The notes: generated by a model not told the origin, from the letters alone. 64,000 nucleotides of DNA from Natranaerovirga hydrolytica (GCF_004339095.1 NZ_SMGQ01000012.1:248001-312000), one strand, 5' to 3'. Positions 33,640 through 45,243 are shown, counted from the stretch's first letter. Made by a program: numbers and translations.

Positions 33640-34731
33640 ATGGTTTTAAAATGGAAAAAATTTAACCCCAATTTTTTTATTAATACAATAAGAATATTAG
33701 GAGTACTCCTACTTGGTTTGCGTTGGAATATAAAAGGCAATAACGAAGTAGGCGTAGTCCTTTTATTGTTCTTAATCCTTTTATCTATAGCAAGATGGCG
33801 GTTTGCAATGCCGACTTGGACAGTCCTAATGGATCAAGGTGTTTGTATGGTGGCTTTATTTTTTTACGAAGATGCTTTATATGGTTTGGTTTTTCCAGTT
33901 TTTGAAACAATGCTTTTGTTAAATCCCTTGTTTTTAATTCCCACGCTTATCATCTTAATCATAGAAAACACATACCATACGTTAGGGTTATTGGTACTCA
34001 TACAAATAGCATTATTAGGTACGGTAATTGGCATTTGGAAGAAACAAAGAAACGTATACATAAAAGAAGCGGATGAAGAAAGAGGCAATCGCTATGAACT
34101 GGAACGATTAAAAGGCGAATTATTAATGGCAAATGTTAAAGTTGCAAAAATGGCTGAAATATCAGAGAGAAATCGAATAGCAAGAAATTTGCACGACCAT
34201 GTGGGACACGAAATGACAGCAGCTACCCTAGCTTTAAAAGCCTTTGAAAAAATGTGGAAAGAAGATCATCCAAAAGCAAACGAAATGTTTGATTTGGCTC
34301 AAAAGCGTATTTCAGACAGTATGATTCAGTTAAGAGAAACCATCTATGATATATCCCCTGTGCAAGTGATGGGTGTGGATACGTTAAAAGGCATATGTGA
34401 TCAAATTAAGCATTTGCAAATAACCTTTAAATACTATGGAGATACTTCATTCATTCCAGTATATATATGGAGTGTTCTAGAGCCGGTTCTAAAAGAAGCT
34501 CTTACCAATGTTGAAAAACACTCTAATGGCGATCAAGTGGACGTTTCATTAGATGTAACATCCAATCTTGTTAGACTCAGTGTAAAAGACAATGGGACCC
34601 ATTCACAAGAAAGTAAGGCCGTAGGTATGGGTCTGAGAAATTTAAAGCAAAGAGCACAAGGTGTTGGCGGTAATATTTCTACAGATATGAATCAAGGCTT
34701 TAGACTGGTCTGTGTCTTGCCTATAAAATAA
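33640..34731 (+). CDS. NarL-family sensor histidine kinase (LiaS/DesK-like)
   Basis: 363 residues. About five N-terminal membrane helices (residues 10-130) lack a large outside domain, then a short coiled linker leads to the HisKA_3 dimerisation helix with the phospho-acceptor His in RNRIARNLHDHVGHEM. The ATPase domain carries the N box (EALTNVEKHSNG) and G boxes (VKDNG; GMGLRNLKQRAQGVGG). It phosphorylates the adjacent response regulator. The intramembrane sensor layout suits detection of membrane state or membrane-active compounds, in line with the exporter genes just upstream in the same operon. Confidence 0.9.
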   Translation: MVLKWKKFNPNFFINTIRILGVLLLGLRWNIKGNNEVGVVLLLFLILLSIARWRFAMPTWTVLMDQGVCMVALFFYEDALYGLVFPVFETMLLLNPLFLIPTLIILIIENTYHTLGLLVLIQIALLGTVIGIWKKQRNVYIKEADEERGNRYELERLKGELLMANVKVAKMAEISERNRIARNLHDHVGHEMTAATLALKAFEKMWKEDHPKANEMFDLAQKRISDSMIQLRETIYDISPVQVMGVDTLKGICDQIKHLQITFKYYGDTSFIPVYIWSVLEPVLKEALTNVEKHSNGDQVDVSLDVTSNLVRLSVKDNGTHSQESKAVGMGLRNLKQRAQGVGGNISTDMNQGFRLVCVLPIK

Positions 34732-34751
34732 AAATTGAAAGGAAAAGGTGA

Positions 34752-35357
34752 ATGAAAGTTCTAATTGTAGACGATGATCAGTTGGTATGTGAAAGTTTAT
34801 CCATTCTTTTAGAAGGCGAGCGTGATATTCATGTTATGGGTTTGGCTTATAATGGAGAAGAGGCTATTGAAAGTTGTAAAGTCAATCAGCCAGATGTTAT
34901 TTTAATGGATATTCGTATGCCTATTATGGATGGCATACAAGCTACAAGACAGATTAAAAAACAATGGCCTCATATAAAGATTATGATGCTAACAACATTT
35001 GAGGACGAAAAAAACATTAGATTGGCTTTAATAGCAGGTGCAGAAGGTTATTTAATAAAATCATCTCAAGGTACTGATATGGCAAACAATTTAAGAGCTT
35101 GTGTTAAAGGCAATGCCATTTTAGATGAAAAAGCCCTTAAAGAAATAATGGAACCTAAAGGCTATGATTTAGCTCAATTAACATCAAGGGAGAAAGATAT
35201 CTTTCACTTGGTTGCCCAAGGATGCTCTAATAAAGAAATAGCCCAACAACTCTTTATAACAGAAGGGACGGTAAGAAATACTATAAGTATTGTATTAGAA
35301 AAACTACAAGTCAGAGATAGAACCCAATTGGCAATTCATTATTGGAAGGTCAAATAA
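34752..35357 (+). CDS. NarL/FixJ-family response regulator
   Basis: 201 residues, full length. The receiver domain has the acidic pocket (VDDD near residue 7), the phospho-acceptor Asp in VILMDIRMPIMDG, and Lys in the LIKSSQG segment. The C-terminal LuxR-type helix-turn-helix reads LTSREKDIFHLVAQGCSNKEIAQQL. It follows its kinase by 20 bases and is the last gene of the exporter operon. It probably activates the same operon in response to the compound exported, in addition to the TACA-N2-TGTA operator at the promoter. Confidence 0.92.
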   Translation: MKVLIVDDDQLVCESLSILLEGERDIHVMGLAYNGEEAIESCKVNQPDVILMDIRMPIMDGIQATRQIKKQWPHIKIMMLTTFEDEKNIRLALIAGAEGYLIKSSQGTDMANNLRACVKGNAILDEKALKEIMEPKGYDLAQLTSREKDIFHLVAQGCSNKEIAQQLFITEGTVRNTISIVLEKLQVRDRTQLAIHYWKVK

Positions 35358-35406
35358 CTCATAATAATTTTTGTGTCTTATTGCTCATGAAATGCGTGTA
35401 AAATCA

Positions 35407-35415
35407 TGGTATAAT
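35407..35415 (+). promoter_or_regulatory. Extended -10 promoter for the stalk-domain protein
   Basis: TGGTATAAT, an extended -10, lies 50 bases before the 35466 start; no good -35 is visible. Confidence 0.55.
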
Positions 35416-35465
35416 ATCATTGTATACGACAATCATTTAGCTTAACAACAAGAGGAGGCATAACA

Positions 35466-36569
35466 ATGTATATGAACAAAAAATGGACTAAAAGAGTATC
35501 CGCAGGTATGCTTGTGTTGACAGTGGGATTAACCACAGCGGTGCCTACTTATGCCAATAGTAACAGAAGCAATGGTGTAGGTGTACCGGAGCATGTTATT
35601 GAAAGACAAGAATCAAGGTTTCAAGAAATAAGAGGCAGACAAGAATCGAAATTTATAGAAATAAAAGAAAGACAAGAAAGAAAATTAGAAGAAAAATTAG
35701 AGCGTGTTAACAAGAGACAGCAAGAAGTTTTGGAAAATTATTTAGATGAAGATCTAGAATTGCTTCAAAAGAATACGAAACAGATAGAAGAAGACAATGA
35801 AGGTATACATATTGTACCCTTTGAAAATGTATTTTTTAATAATCGTAATGTGAAATTTGATACACCACCAGTTATTAAAGGCAATAGAACGTTGGTGCCA
35901 GTACGAGCGATTACAGAAGGAATGGGTGCAGAGGTTGTTTGGGATCAAGAAACACAAATCATAACTGTAACAAAAGAAAATGTAGAAATTATTCTTGAAT
36001 TAGGTAATAACATAGCAATCGTTAATGGGGAAGAAGTTGAAATAGATACAGAAGTAGAAATCATGTCTAACAGAACTTATGTCCCACTACGTTTTATTAG
36101 TGAAACATTAGATGTTTATATTAATTATGATGAGGAGACAGGTTCGATTGAGTTAGAAGAAGATACAGATATTGTGATTGAACAACTCATAGAAGAAATA
36201 GATGACTTAAAAGAAGTGTTACAAGATTTATCAGAACAATATAATGCAGAAAAAGAAAATTTAGAAGAAGCCTTTACTGAAGAAAAAGAAATTTTAAGTC
36301 AAGAACTAGAGCTTTTAAGTGGTGAAGACAAAGACAATGTATTAGATGAAATGGCCAAGTTAGAAGATAACTATCAAGCTGAATTAGATGAAATGGAAGA
36401 AGAATACAATTTATTATATGATGAAATCAATGAAACAATAGAAAGTCTAAACAATCAGTTAGCAGAACTTAAAGAAGAAAGTAATGTACAGCTTGATGAA
36501 TCAGAAAAAGAGAATGAAGAAGACATAGAAGAAGCTGAAGAGCGTATAGAAGAAGGAAATATAGAATAA
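35466..36569 (+). CDS. Exported stalk-domain (copper amine oxidase N-like) coiled-coil protein
   Basis: 367 residues. The start has AGGAGG upstream and opens a signal peptide ending near TYANS (residue 32). Residues about 40-95 are Arg/Gln/Glu-rich heptads with the recurring RQESRF, RQESKF and RQERKL motif. Residues about 112-235 hold the paired-repeat stalk domain (KGNRTLVPVRAITEGMGAEVVW; SNRTYVPLRFISETLDV), and 237-367 is a highly acidic coiled coil. Stalk domains are common in Clostridia and tend to bind the cell wall or act as spacers; enzymatic activity is not implied by the copper amine oxidase name. Single gene with its own promoter and a strong terminator. Confidence 0.85.
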   Translation: MYMNKKWTKRVSAGMLVLTVGLTTAVPTYANSNRSNGVGVPEHVIERQESRFQEIRGRQESKFIEIKERQERKLEEKLERVNKRQQEVLENYLDEDLELLQKNTKQIEEDNEGIHIVPFENVFFNNRNVKFDTPPVIKGNRTLVPVRAITEGMGAEVVWDQETQIITVTKENVEIILELGNNIAIVNGEEVEIDTEVEIMSNRTYVPLRFISETLDVYINYDEETGSIELEEDTDIVIEQLIEEIDDLKEVLQDLSEQYNAEKENLEEAFTEEKEILSQELELLSGEDKDNVLDEMAKLEDNYQAELDEMEEEYNLLYDEINETIESLNNQLAELKEESNVQLDESEKENEEDIEEAEERIEEGNIE

Positions 36570-36576
36570 TAAATAC

Positions 36577-36618
36577 AAAAAAACCTAAGATTATCTTATA
36601 ATAATCTTAGGTTTTTTT
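36577..36618 (+). terminator. Terminator after the stalk-domain gene
   Basis: AAAAAAACCTAAGATTAT (36577-36594) pairs with ATAATCTTAGGTTTTTTT (36601-36618), an 18-bp perfect stem with a 6-base loop. Confidence 0.9.
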
Positions 36619-36950
36619 GGTTATGAATAATATGATTAGAAAAATTGCAATTCAATTAACATGATACCAATAATAATTAAAAAAGTCAATACAAAATGAG
36701 AAAAAACAAAACATAACAAAATTAAACAAAGTATTACAAACAATATAAGAAACTTTTAAAATAAAATATAAGATAAAAGAAAGAAATAAAATTTGTATAA
36801 GTGGTAAATTAGTATCAGTAAACTAACAACCCCCAAATACAATAAATTAATAAAACCTTTAAAATTAAGGTAAATGGGTGTAAAAGAAATAAATCCAATT
36901 ATAATCCATAAATTTCCATAAAAAAATTGGGAGTTTTTGCCGAAATATCA
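36619..36950. other. AT-rich, G-poor intergenic region
   Basis: About 330 bases without a gene, rich in A runs on the plus strand and low in G. I saw no hairpin, small ORF or conserved RNA in it. It may be a spacer or enhancer-like region before the large SLH gene. Confidence 0.35.
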
Positions 36951-36959
36951 TGATATAAT
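36951..36959 (+). promoter_or_regulatory. Extended -10 promoter for the SLH protein gene
   Basis: TGATATAAT (36951-36959) is an extended -10, about 75 bases before the 37034 start. A TTGGGA lies 21 bases upstream, too far to be an ideal -35. Confidence 0.5.
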
Positions 36960-37033
36960 ATATAGAGTAAAATCAACGAAATAAATCATTTGCAAAGACA
37001 TCGCATAACCAAAAGATAGTATGGAGGTAGAAT

Positions 37034-39979
37034 ATGAGAAAAAAAGTATTAGTAGGGGCTTTAGCTTTAGCATTAACAAGTACTGTAACCAGTACAATTA
37101 TTAGTGAACCAATGAGTCAATACATAATGATGTCTACTTATGCCCAAGAAGTAGACTATGAAGGAAGAGAAAGAGGGCAAGCGATAATTGATAACATAAA
37201 CTTTAGAGATGTGAGCAATGACCACTGGGCAAAAGAAGCCATTACAAGGTTAGGTGCAATAGACATTGTTAAAGGGGATGGAAGAAATTATAGACCTCAA
37301 GGGGCTGTAACCAATGAAGAAGCATTAGCATTTGTACTGAGGATACTGGGGATGGAAGAAGCAGCTCAAGTGGCTTCATTAGAATTAGAAGATGATTTTG
37401 TTGATGATGAACATATATTAGACTTATGGTCAAAAGGTTATTTGCAAGTTGCAATGGAATTAGGTCTTATAACAAATGATGATTTTTTAGATGGTTTAGA
37501 ACCAGATCAAGATAATTTGCCAGAGGATTTTTTTAGAAGAAAATCACCAGCCACTAGAGAACAAGTGGCTCAATGGTTAGTAGAGGGAATTAATGCAATA
37601 GAACCCAATGCAATAGAGCCAATCTATGTTCAAAATCATGTAAGGAATTATAATGACTGGCAAAGTATTGATAATGATAAAATACCTTTTGTAGAAGCAG
37701 TGATTGCAAATAATATTATGGTTGGAGATAATGTATCTTTTAGACCAAAAGCACATTTAACAAGAGCTGAGATGGCAATGATTATTAGAAATGTTGATGA
37801 TGTATTATATGATGTTTTAAATTTAGAAAATAAACATGGTACAGTAGAGAGGATAGAAATTGAAGGTCAAGTATCTTCTCAGATGGAAGGTAATAAAAAA
37901 ATATATGTAAGAACACAAGAGGGTAATGTAGAAGTCATAAATTATCAACAAATTAGAAACAACAACAATATTACATATGATGCGCCGGTATTTTACCAAG
38001 GTAATATTCGTGGACTCAATAGTTTAGAGCAAGGTGATAACATTGAGTATTTAGTTTCTTCTGAAGATCATACAATAATGTATGTTCATAAAAAAGGAGA
38101 AACCGATGAAGAAGAGGTAACGGGTATATTAGAGCCATTAGACCAGCTAGAAGATGGATTAATAACCATTCAGACAAGTAATGGTGCAAAGGTAACTTAT
38201 TTTCTTTCAGAGCGATTGTATATTAATGACACCATTAGAATTGACTTGGACTTTATTAACAAGGATAATGCCCCAGTGGGACAAGAAGTAACATTAACAA
38301 CCCTTAATAATTTAGTGACTTATGTGGATTATGCAGAGATGTCATCACCCAGTGAAGTAAGAGGAACGGTTAATCGAATTGCACCAAGTTTTGGTTACGT
38401 CGTTATAACAGATTGGAATACTGGAGAAGACATAGAAATTAATTATTATAGAGATCATTTAGATGTGCAAAAACAAATGCATTATGATAATGTGAGCGAA
38501 GGTTATATCAGTGGTGCCTTTACATTTAACCCACTAAGCACAACCATTGAAGCCATAGAGCCAGGAGATATTGTGCATATAAGATTAGATGATAATGGGT
38601 ATGCAACAGAAATAAGTGCAGCAACAAATTATGTTGTAAAATATGGTAGAATCAATAACATTAATTTTAATAGTACAAATGATTATAACTTTACAATAGA
38701 ATCAGAAGATGGACAAATGGCCTATTATGAAGTGAATGACTCTATTGTTGTTAGAAAAGGTAACGCTAATATCTTCCCTTATGAAATTCAATCTGGTGAC
38801 TGGGTAAAATTATTAGTTAACCAAGGGGTAATTGAACCAGGTAATATGATCGAAAGTGTTAAAGAGATTTCTGTTGATTCTTATAGAAATAATGTTACAA
38901 AGATATTTAGAGGACAATTAGACAATAACGGTTTCAATAGGTCTCAAAGAAGTATTTCTTTATTAAATAGTGAAGAATTAGGATTAATAGGTTGGGATAA
39001 TTATAGAGAAAATAGAAGTTTAGACATAAAAGATAGAGATTTAGAAGTGTATTATGTAGGTCAAAGAATAACATTAGAAGAAGCGTTGTATCGATATACA
39101 GGACCCAATTATAATGTCTATGTGGCAATGGAAGATTTACCAGGTAGAGATGAAGTTTGTAGAATTTCCATATATGATAGCAGAGATTCAGTATTAGACC
39201 ATGATTATGTGGTTAATACAGATGGTGGACAATCTTTTAATTTATTAAACGAAGATGGAAGCATTAATACAGACCAAGGAACAATTATTGTTAGAAATGG
39301 TAGGCTTGTTGAGACAAGTAACATTATGGCACCAGATTATGCACAAGTTGTTTTAAGTGGAGCTTCTAGAGCGGCCGTTGTGAATATATCACAGCCACCT
39401 GGAAATGATATGTTAACCATTTCAAGAGGTAGAATTAATGGCATTGATGACAATAGATCATTTGAAGTGAGTTCTCAAGGTATGCTTAATGGTATGGATT
39501 GGATATTCTCACCAATTGAAAGAACTTACAATATGAACTATGAAACGGTCATTATTGATGAAGACGGTACACATATCCCATTTAATCAATTTAGAGGATA
39601 TGATGAAGATTCACAAATTGATGAAGTGTATACCATTATATCTGAAGGGTTAAATGCAAAATACGTTGTGAAAAATCCTTATAGTACAGAAGGTGTAACA
39701 GGTAATATATATGAAGTTAACGAAGATCATTTAATGATTAATAATGTAAGAGTGTATGATGAGAACAATAACACTTGGGAAGATTTAAGTTACCGTTCCA
39801 GTTATGCACAGATAGACATAGAAGATAATAGCATTATATTAAAAAATAATCGAGTGATTTCAGTGGATGAATTGGTTAGAGGAGACTCTATTAGAGTGTT
39901 AACCACAGAAAACTTAATTGATCAATTAAGAGAAGATGATGAAAGAGACGTACCAGGATATATTATATTAGTGGAATAA
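37034..39979 (+). CDS. Large SLH-domain surface protein
   Basis: 981 residues. A signal peptide (KKVLVGALALALTSTVTS, cut near TYAQE) is followed by three S-layer homology repeats over about residues 50-260: FRDVSNDHWAKEAITRLGAIDIVKG; LWSKGYLQVAMELGLIT; DKIPFVEAVIANNIMVG with RAEMAMIIRNV. SLH repeats bind pyruvylated secondary wall polymers. The remaining 700 residues form repeated beta-rich modules (GTVERIEIEGQVSS; GTVNRIAPSFGYVVI; GRINNINFNSTN; GRINGIDDNRSFEV; GNIYEVNEDHLMI), each apparently a similar small domain. It could be an S-layer or wall-attached structural protein. Two other surface genes follow in the same direction. Confidence 0.85.
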   Translation: MRKKVLVGALALALTSTVTSTIISEPMSQYIMMSTYAQEVDYEGRERGQAIIDNINFRDVSNDHWAKEAITRLGAIDIVKGDGRNYRPQGAVTNEEALAFVLRILGMEEAAQVASLELEDDFVDDEHILDLWSKGYLQVAMELGLITNDDFLDGLEPDQDNLPEDFFRRKSPATREQVAQWLVEGINAIEPNAIEPIYVQNHVRNYNDWQSIDNDKIPFVEAVIANNIMVGDNVSFRPKAHLTRAEMAMIIRNVDDVLYDVLNLENKHGTVERIEIEGQVSSQMEGNKKIYVRTQEGNVEVINYQQIRNNNNITYDAPVFYQGNIRGLNSLEQGDNIEYLVSSEDHTIMYVHKKGETDEEEVTGILEPLDQLEDGLITIQTSNGAKVTYFLSERLYINDTIRIDLDFINKDNAPVGQEVTLTTLNNLVTYVDYAEMSSPSEVRGTVNRIAPSFGYVVITDWNTGEDIEINYYRDHLDVQKQMHYDNVSEGYISGAFTFNPLSTTIEAIEPGDIVHIRLDDNGYATEISAATNYVVKYGRINNINFNSTNDYNFTIESEDGQMAYYEVNDSIVVRKGNANIFPYEIQSGDWVKLLVNQGVIEPGNMIESVKEISVDSYRNNVTKIFRGQLDNNGFNRSQRSISLLNSEELGLIGWDNYRENRSLDIKDRDLEVYYVGQRITLEEALYRYTGPNYNVYVAMEDLPGRDEVCRISIYDSRDSVLDHDYVVNTDGGQSFNLLNEDGSINTDQGTIIVRNGRLVETSNIMAPDYAQVVLSGASRAAVVNISQPPGNDMLTISRGRINGIDDNRSFEVSSQGMLNGMDWIFSPIERTYNMNYETVIIDEDGTHIPFNQFRGYDEDSQIDEVYTIISEGLNAKYVVKNPYSTEGVTGNIYEVNEDHLMINNVRVYDENNNTWEDLSYRSSYAQIDIEDNSIILKNNRVISVDELVRGDSIRVLTTENLIDQLREDDERDVPGYIILVE

Positions 39980-40029
39980 GAGATGTAAATAACACAATAT
40001 GACTGTTTAACGAAGTGAGGATGGTAATC

Positions 40030-41529
40030 ATGAGAAGGAAAATGGGTGTATTATTAATAATACTATTGTTTATAAACAATACATTGGTTTTTGGTGCAGA
40101 AGGGGAAGCTGGTTTCTTTGGTGGAATATCTGAAGGAGTTAATCTTCCTAGAGAAATAGATCAATACATGAACAATCAAGGAACAACCACATTAGACTAT
40201 AAAGAAATTGTCTTTATTAGTGGTGAGCCAGTAGAGTTTGAAGGAACCATTACAATAAATAAAGGCAATATGGGTAATAATGAAAGAGGAAGCTACAATG
40301 AGAGTATCAATATTGAAGCTATTAATCCTCAAACAGATGAAGCTATGAATAAGTCTATACAACTCTTAACGTCCTATAGAGTGGTAGAAAAAGAATTTGG
40401 TACCCATATTATAAGAAATTCAGCGGTTACAAGTTGGAATGAAACCATAAATGTAGAGGGTACTGCCTATACATTAAATCCTAGTTCAACTTTTTCTAAA
40501 ACCAGTGTGGAGGATATTACCCCTGGTATTAGTTATTATAGTACAGATTTAAGATACCATGCCATCTATGATGCAGATAATAATGATAGAATAGTAGTAG
40601 ATGCATACAATAATATTTATGGATACAACCAAACTTGGTCAAAAATAGAAACACAAAGTATGAATCAATCCATAGCCGCATACTCAGGCAATGAAGAGTT
40701 ATGGCAAATGAATGTGAATGTTAATCCTGTCATTGAAGCCAAAAAAAGCATTTATGCCACAGAATCTAGTCCGAATCCAATAAGTTTTAGAGAAACTTAT
40801 ACCCAAAGACTGGAAAGAAATTCTAGCTTAACCTATAATATTGCAACCAATCATAACCATTTAACACAGCAACAAATGAATAATAGCGCAACCATTGAAA
40901 CAGCGAATGACATTGAATATTTGACTTTGCCACCGCAGGAATTAAGCTTTTTAACAGGGCATTGGGCGGAAGAAGACATCAAACAATTGTATAGCTTAGA
41001 AATATTGGATAACTTACCTCATCAAAATATGTTGTATCAATCAATGACAAGAGGTGAATATATAAAATTACTGTGTAAAACAATGAATTTAGATATTTCA
41101 GAGCATGAAGATGCAGAAGAAGGGGATCTTCAAGTATTTGATGACGTTCCACCGAATAACCCTCTATACCCATATATTATGACAGCTTACGACCATAAGC
41201 TAACCAAAGGCATTGCAGTGAATACTTTTGGTATACATCAACCCATTACAAGAGAAGAAGCTTTTGTTATTTATATGAGGATTATTGGATTAGATAATAT
41301 TGCCACAACAGACAATCCAAGAACACCATTTGTAGACAATGATGAGATTGCATCTTGGGCAATCAAAGAAATTGAGGCAGGTCGTGTATTAGGCATTATA
41401 CATGGAGATAGCAATGGTAGAGTGAATGCAAAATCTTATATATCAGCAGTTGAAGCAGGAAGTTTGATTAATCGATTTATTGATTATTTAAGAAGTGGAT
41501 TAGTAGATGATTTTATAGGACCAAGATAA
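40030..41529 (+). CDS. SLH-domain exported protein (C-terminal SLH)
   Basis: 499 residues from the ATG at 40030; the frame opens at a GTG at 40015 that is part of the ribosome binding site AAGTGAGG. A signal peptide (MGVLLIILLFINNTLVFGAE) is present. Residues 25-300 form a Thr/Asn-rich beta domain without known homology, and the C-terminal ~190 residues hold SLH repeats (FLTGHWAEEDIKQLYSLEIL; FDDVPPNNPLYPYIMTAYDHKLTKG; FVDNDEIASWAIKEIEAGRVLGIIHG). It lies 50 bases after the large SLH gene and 18 bases before a secreted protease, so the three probably form a cell-surface operon. Confidence 0.85.
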   Translation: MRRKMGVLLIILLFINNTLVFGAEGEAGFFGGISEGVNLPREIDQYMNNQGTTTLDYKEIVFISGEPVEFEGTITINKGNMGNNERGSYNESINIEAINPQTDEAMNKSIQLLTSYRVVEKEFGTHIIRNSAVTSWNETINVEGTAYTLNPSSTFSKTSVEDITPGISYYSTDLRYHAIYDADNNDRIVVDAYNNIYGYNQTWSKIETQSMNQSIAAYSGNEELWQMNVNVNPVIEAKKSIYATESSPNPISFRETYTQRLERNSSLTYNIATNHNHLTQQQMNNSATIETANDIEYLTLPPQELSFLTGHWAEEDIKQLYSLEILDNLPHQNMLYQSMTRGEYIKLLCKTMNLDISEHEDAEEGDLQVFDDVPPNNPLYPYIMTAYDHKLTKGIAVNTFGIHQPITREEAFVIYMRIIGLDNIATTDNPRTPFVDNDEIASWAIKEIEAGRVLGIIHGDSNGRVNAKSYISAVEAGSLINRFIDYLRSGLVDDFIGPR

Positions 41530-41547
41530 ATAGAGGGAGGAAATAAA

Positions 41548-42921
41548 GTGAAAAAAAGAATTATAACCTTAGTATTAGTAGTAGCGTTAGTCTTTACAAC
41601 AAATTACGAAATATATGCAACAACGCCACGTGAAGCAGGTCAAGATGTGGAGGATTTGATGACATTCATTTTAAATCAATACGTAGGAGAGGATGTTGCG
41701 TCAGAAGAACTTTATTATGGGGCCTTAAAAGGTATGTTTGACGTGTTAGATGATTATAGTGAATTTTATACAGAAGAAGAATTTCAAATGTTCTTCGAAG
41801 AGATGTCAAATAGCTTTTATGGTATAGGTGCAGAATTAGAAAGTGATGGCCAGTATATCAAGATTGTAAATGTATTAAAAAATTCGCCAGCTGAAAAAGC
41901 AGGGCTATTAAATGGCGACCTTATCATTGAAGTTAATGGAGCCTCTATAGAAAGCTTAAGTATTGACGCCGTTGTATCGGAAGTTAGAGGTGAAAAAGGG
42001 ACAACTGTTGAAGTAACCATTAGTAGAAACTCTGAAATTATTAGAAAAGAAATTATCCGTGATGAAATAAAAATGTCCTCAATTTATCAAATGGATTTAT
42101 CAAAGATTTATGAAGATGACTCTTTACAATCTATTGAGTACATTAACATCACTCAATTTAGTGAAGGTGTAGCAGAGGAATTTGATGAAGCCCTTCGCCA
42201 ATCAAAGGATAATAACAAAGAATATTTGATTGTTGACTTAAGGTACAATAGTGGAGGGTATTTAGATGAAGTAGTTGACATAGCCAATGATTTGGTGCCT
42301 TTAGGTGCTATAATGTATACAGTAGGAATGGATAATGAAGAATATGGTTATTATAGTATGTTAGTAGAAAAGCCATATAAAAAAATTGTCGTTTTAACCA
42401 ATGAATACACAGCATCAGCTTCTGAAATTTTAGCCAGTGCTATAGTTGAATCAGAAGCAGGCATTACTGTAGGTGAAAGAACATTCGGTAAAGGGATTGT
42501 ACAGCAAATATTCACATATGGAAATGGTGGGTTTAAATTAACAGTTGAAGAATACTTTAGCCGAAATAAAAACAAAATAAATGGCGAAGGGGTTATGCCT
42601 ACTATTGAAGTGAAAGTGCCTAATTTGTTACCACAATTACGCTATCGATATAATGTAGGTATGGCTGATGAATATGTGTATGAAATTAATAGCATATTAG
42701 AGTATCTAGGTTATACAGATCAAAGCCCGAGAAATGCATATGATGAACAGACCAATGTAGCCATTCGAGCATTTCAAAGAGACAATAATTTATATCCGTC
42801 AGGTATTTGTGATTTTGCCACACAAACAAAATTAAATGAAATACTAAGAAAAGAAGTTGGAAAGGAGGACAGACAGCTGATAGAGGCAATTAACTATATA
42901 AAAGAAATTAGTAATAACTAA
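41548..42921 (+). CDS. S41-family C-terminal processing peptidase
   Basis: 457 residues, GTG start with GGGAGG 8 bases upstream. Signal peptide (KKRIITLVLVVALVFTTNYE), N-terminal helical region, PDZ domain at about 95-175 (GIGAELESDGQYIKIVNV; SPAEKAGLLNGDLIIEVNG) and the S41 protease core with catalytic Ser in NEYTASASEILASAI and Lys in RTFGKGIVQQ. A peptidoglycan-binding-like domain closes the protein (YDEQTNVAIRAFQRDNNLYPSG). Such CtpA/CtpB proteases cleave at C-termini outside the membrane. Next to SLH proteins it may mature them; a sporulation role as in CtpB is another option. Confidence 0.9.
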   Translation: MKKRIITLVLVVALVFTTNYEIYATTPREAGQDVEDLMTFILNQYVGEDVASEELYYGALKGMFDVLDDYSEFYTEEEFQMFFEEMSNSFYGIGAELESDGQYIKIVNVLKNSPAEKAGLLNGDLIIEVNGASIESLSIDAVVSEVRGEKGTTVEVTISRNSEIIRKEIIRDEIKMSSIYQMDLSKIYEDDSLQSIEYINITQFSEGVAEEFDEALRQSKDNNKEYLIVDLRYNSGGYLDEVVDIANDLVPLGAIMYTVGMDNEEYGYYSMLVEKPYKKIVVLTNEYTASASEILASAIVESEAGITVGERTFGKGIVQQIFTYGNGGFKLTVEEYFSRNKNKINGEGVMPTIEVKVPNLLPQLRYRYNVGMADEYVYEINSILEYLGYTDQSPRNAYDEQTNVAIRAFQRDNNLYPSGICDFATQTKLNEILRKEVGKEDRQLIEAINYIKEISNN

Positions 42922-43022
42922 AAAAGAAGCTTGACTAACAGCCAAACTACCTTTAAAATATATTAATTGTGATAATGTTTTTTGGTCGTTAAATTAAACA
43001 AATAATAAATACTTAGAGGTGA

Positions 43023-44633
<1,611 letters not shown>

Positions 44634-44719
44634 TAATAAGCATAAAAAAATCTCCTGAAAGAGCAAAATTCATAGGGGAAATACAGAAAAATAAGTCAAT
44701 TCAATGCTGTCAGATATTT

Positions 44720-44767
44720 ACAATAACCCCAAGCACCGTAAAAAGTGTTTGGGGTTATTGTTTTTTA
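44720..44767. terminator. Bidirectional terminator between pyrG and the 44765 gene
   Basis: ACAATAACCCCAAGCAC (44720-44736) pairs with GTGTTTGGGGTTATTGT (44745-44761) with one G-T pair, followed by six T. Confidence 0.9.
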
Positions 44768-45160
44768 AAACTTAACCGATGCATCACTATTTATTATCAA
44801 ATCATTGATAGTGTTATCTTCTAAAATAGTAACATTGATGTTCCCATAATACGCAGGTTCAACATATTCAAATAATAGAACTTGTTTCTCCTTAGTAAGA
44901 AAAGCACTATCTAAAGCAATAGAGATGTCTTGTCCACTAAAATCTATTTCATAAGGGATATTAGCGGATTCAAAAGGAGCAAGGGTTAAAGTTGATGGTT
45001 GGCTTTCGTTCGTTCTTATCATGATAGAGTTATTGGTTCCGTTATGCATATAAATGTCAACGGTACCACGATTTGGCCATATGTTTATCAAAATAAACAG
45101 TATTAGCATCACAGTAAATAGTGTAATAGCAAATCTGTACTTCCTTAAGATAGACATCAT
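44765..45160 (-). CDS. Membrane-anchored small protein, unknown function
   Basis: 131 residues. Basic N-terminus and a single anchor (FAITLFTVMLILFILINIW), then a beta-rich outside domain with no recognised family. GGTGAAA upstream of the ATG (minus strand) is a modest ribosome binding site. It ends at the terminator shared with pyrG. Upstream lies the 45297 gene on the same strand with an 18-bp hairpin between them, so the two are probably transcribed separately. Function unknown. Confidence 0.6.
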   Translation of the reverse strand: MMSILRKYRFAITLFTVMLILFILINIWPNRGTVDIYMHNGTNNSIMIRTNESQPSTLTLAPFESANIPYEIDFSGQDISIALDSAFLTKEKQVLLFEYVEPAYYGNINVTILEDNTINDLIINSDASVKF

Positions 45161-45201
45161 TTTTCACCTACTATAATTTTATCGGCATGGTGACGTAACA
45201 T

Positions 45202-45243
45202 CGGAAAAGGCACAGGATACCGAAATATCCTGTGCCTTTTCCG
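45202..45243. terminator. Strong hairpin between two minus-strand genes
   Basis: CGGAAAAGGCACAGGATA (45202-45219) pairs perfectly with TATCCTGTGCCTTTTCCG (45226-45243). The A and T tracts inside the arms (AAAA before, TTTT after the GC core) would let it end transcription in both directions; it follows the 45297 gene. Confidence 0.65.

Noticed and set aside
35431-35449. Fur-like sequence (GACAATCATTT) before the stalk-domain gene
   Set aside because: Only half of the palindrome matches and it lies downstream of the -10; the agreement with the 19-base consensus is weak.
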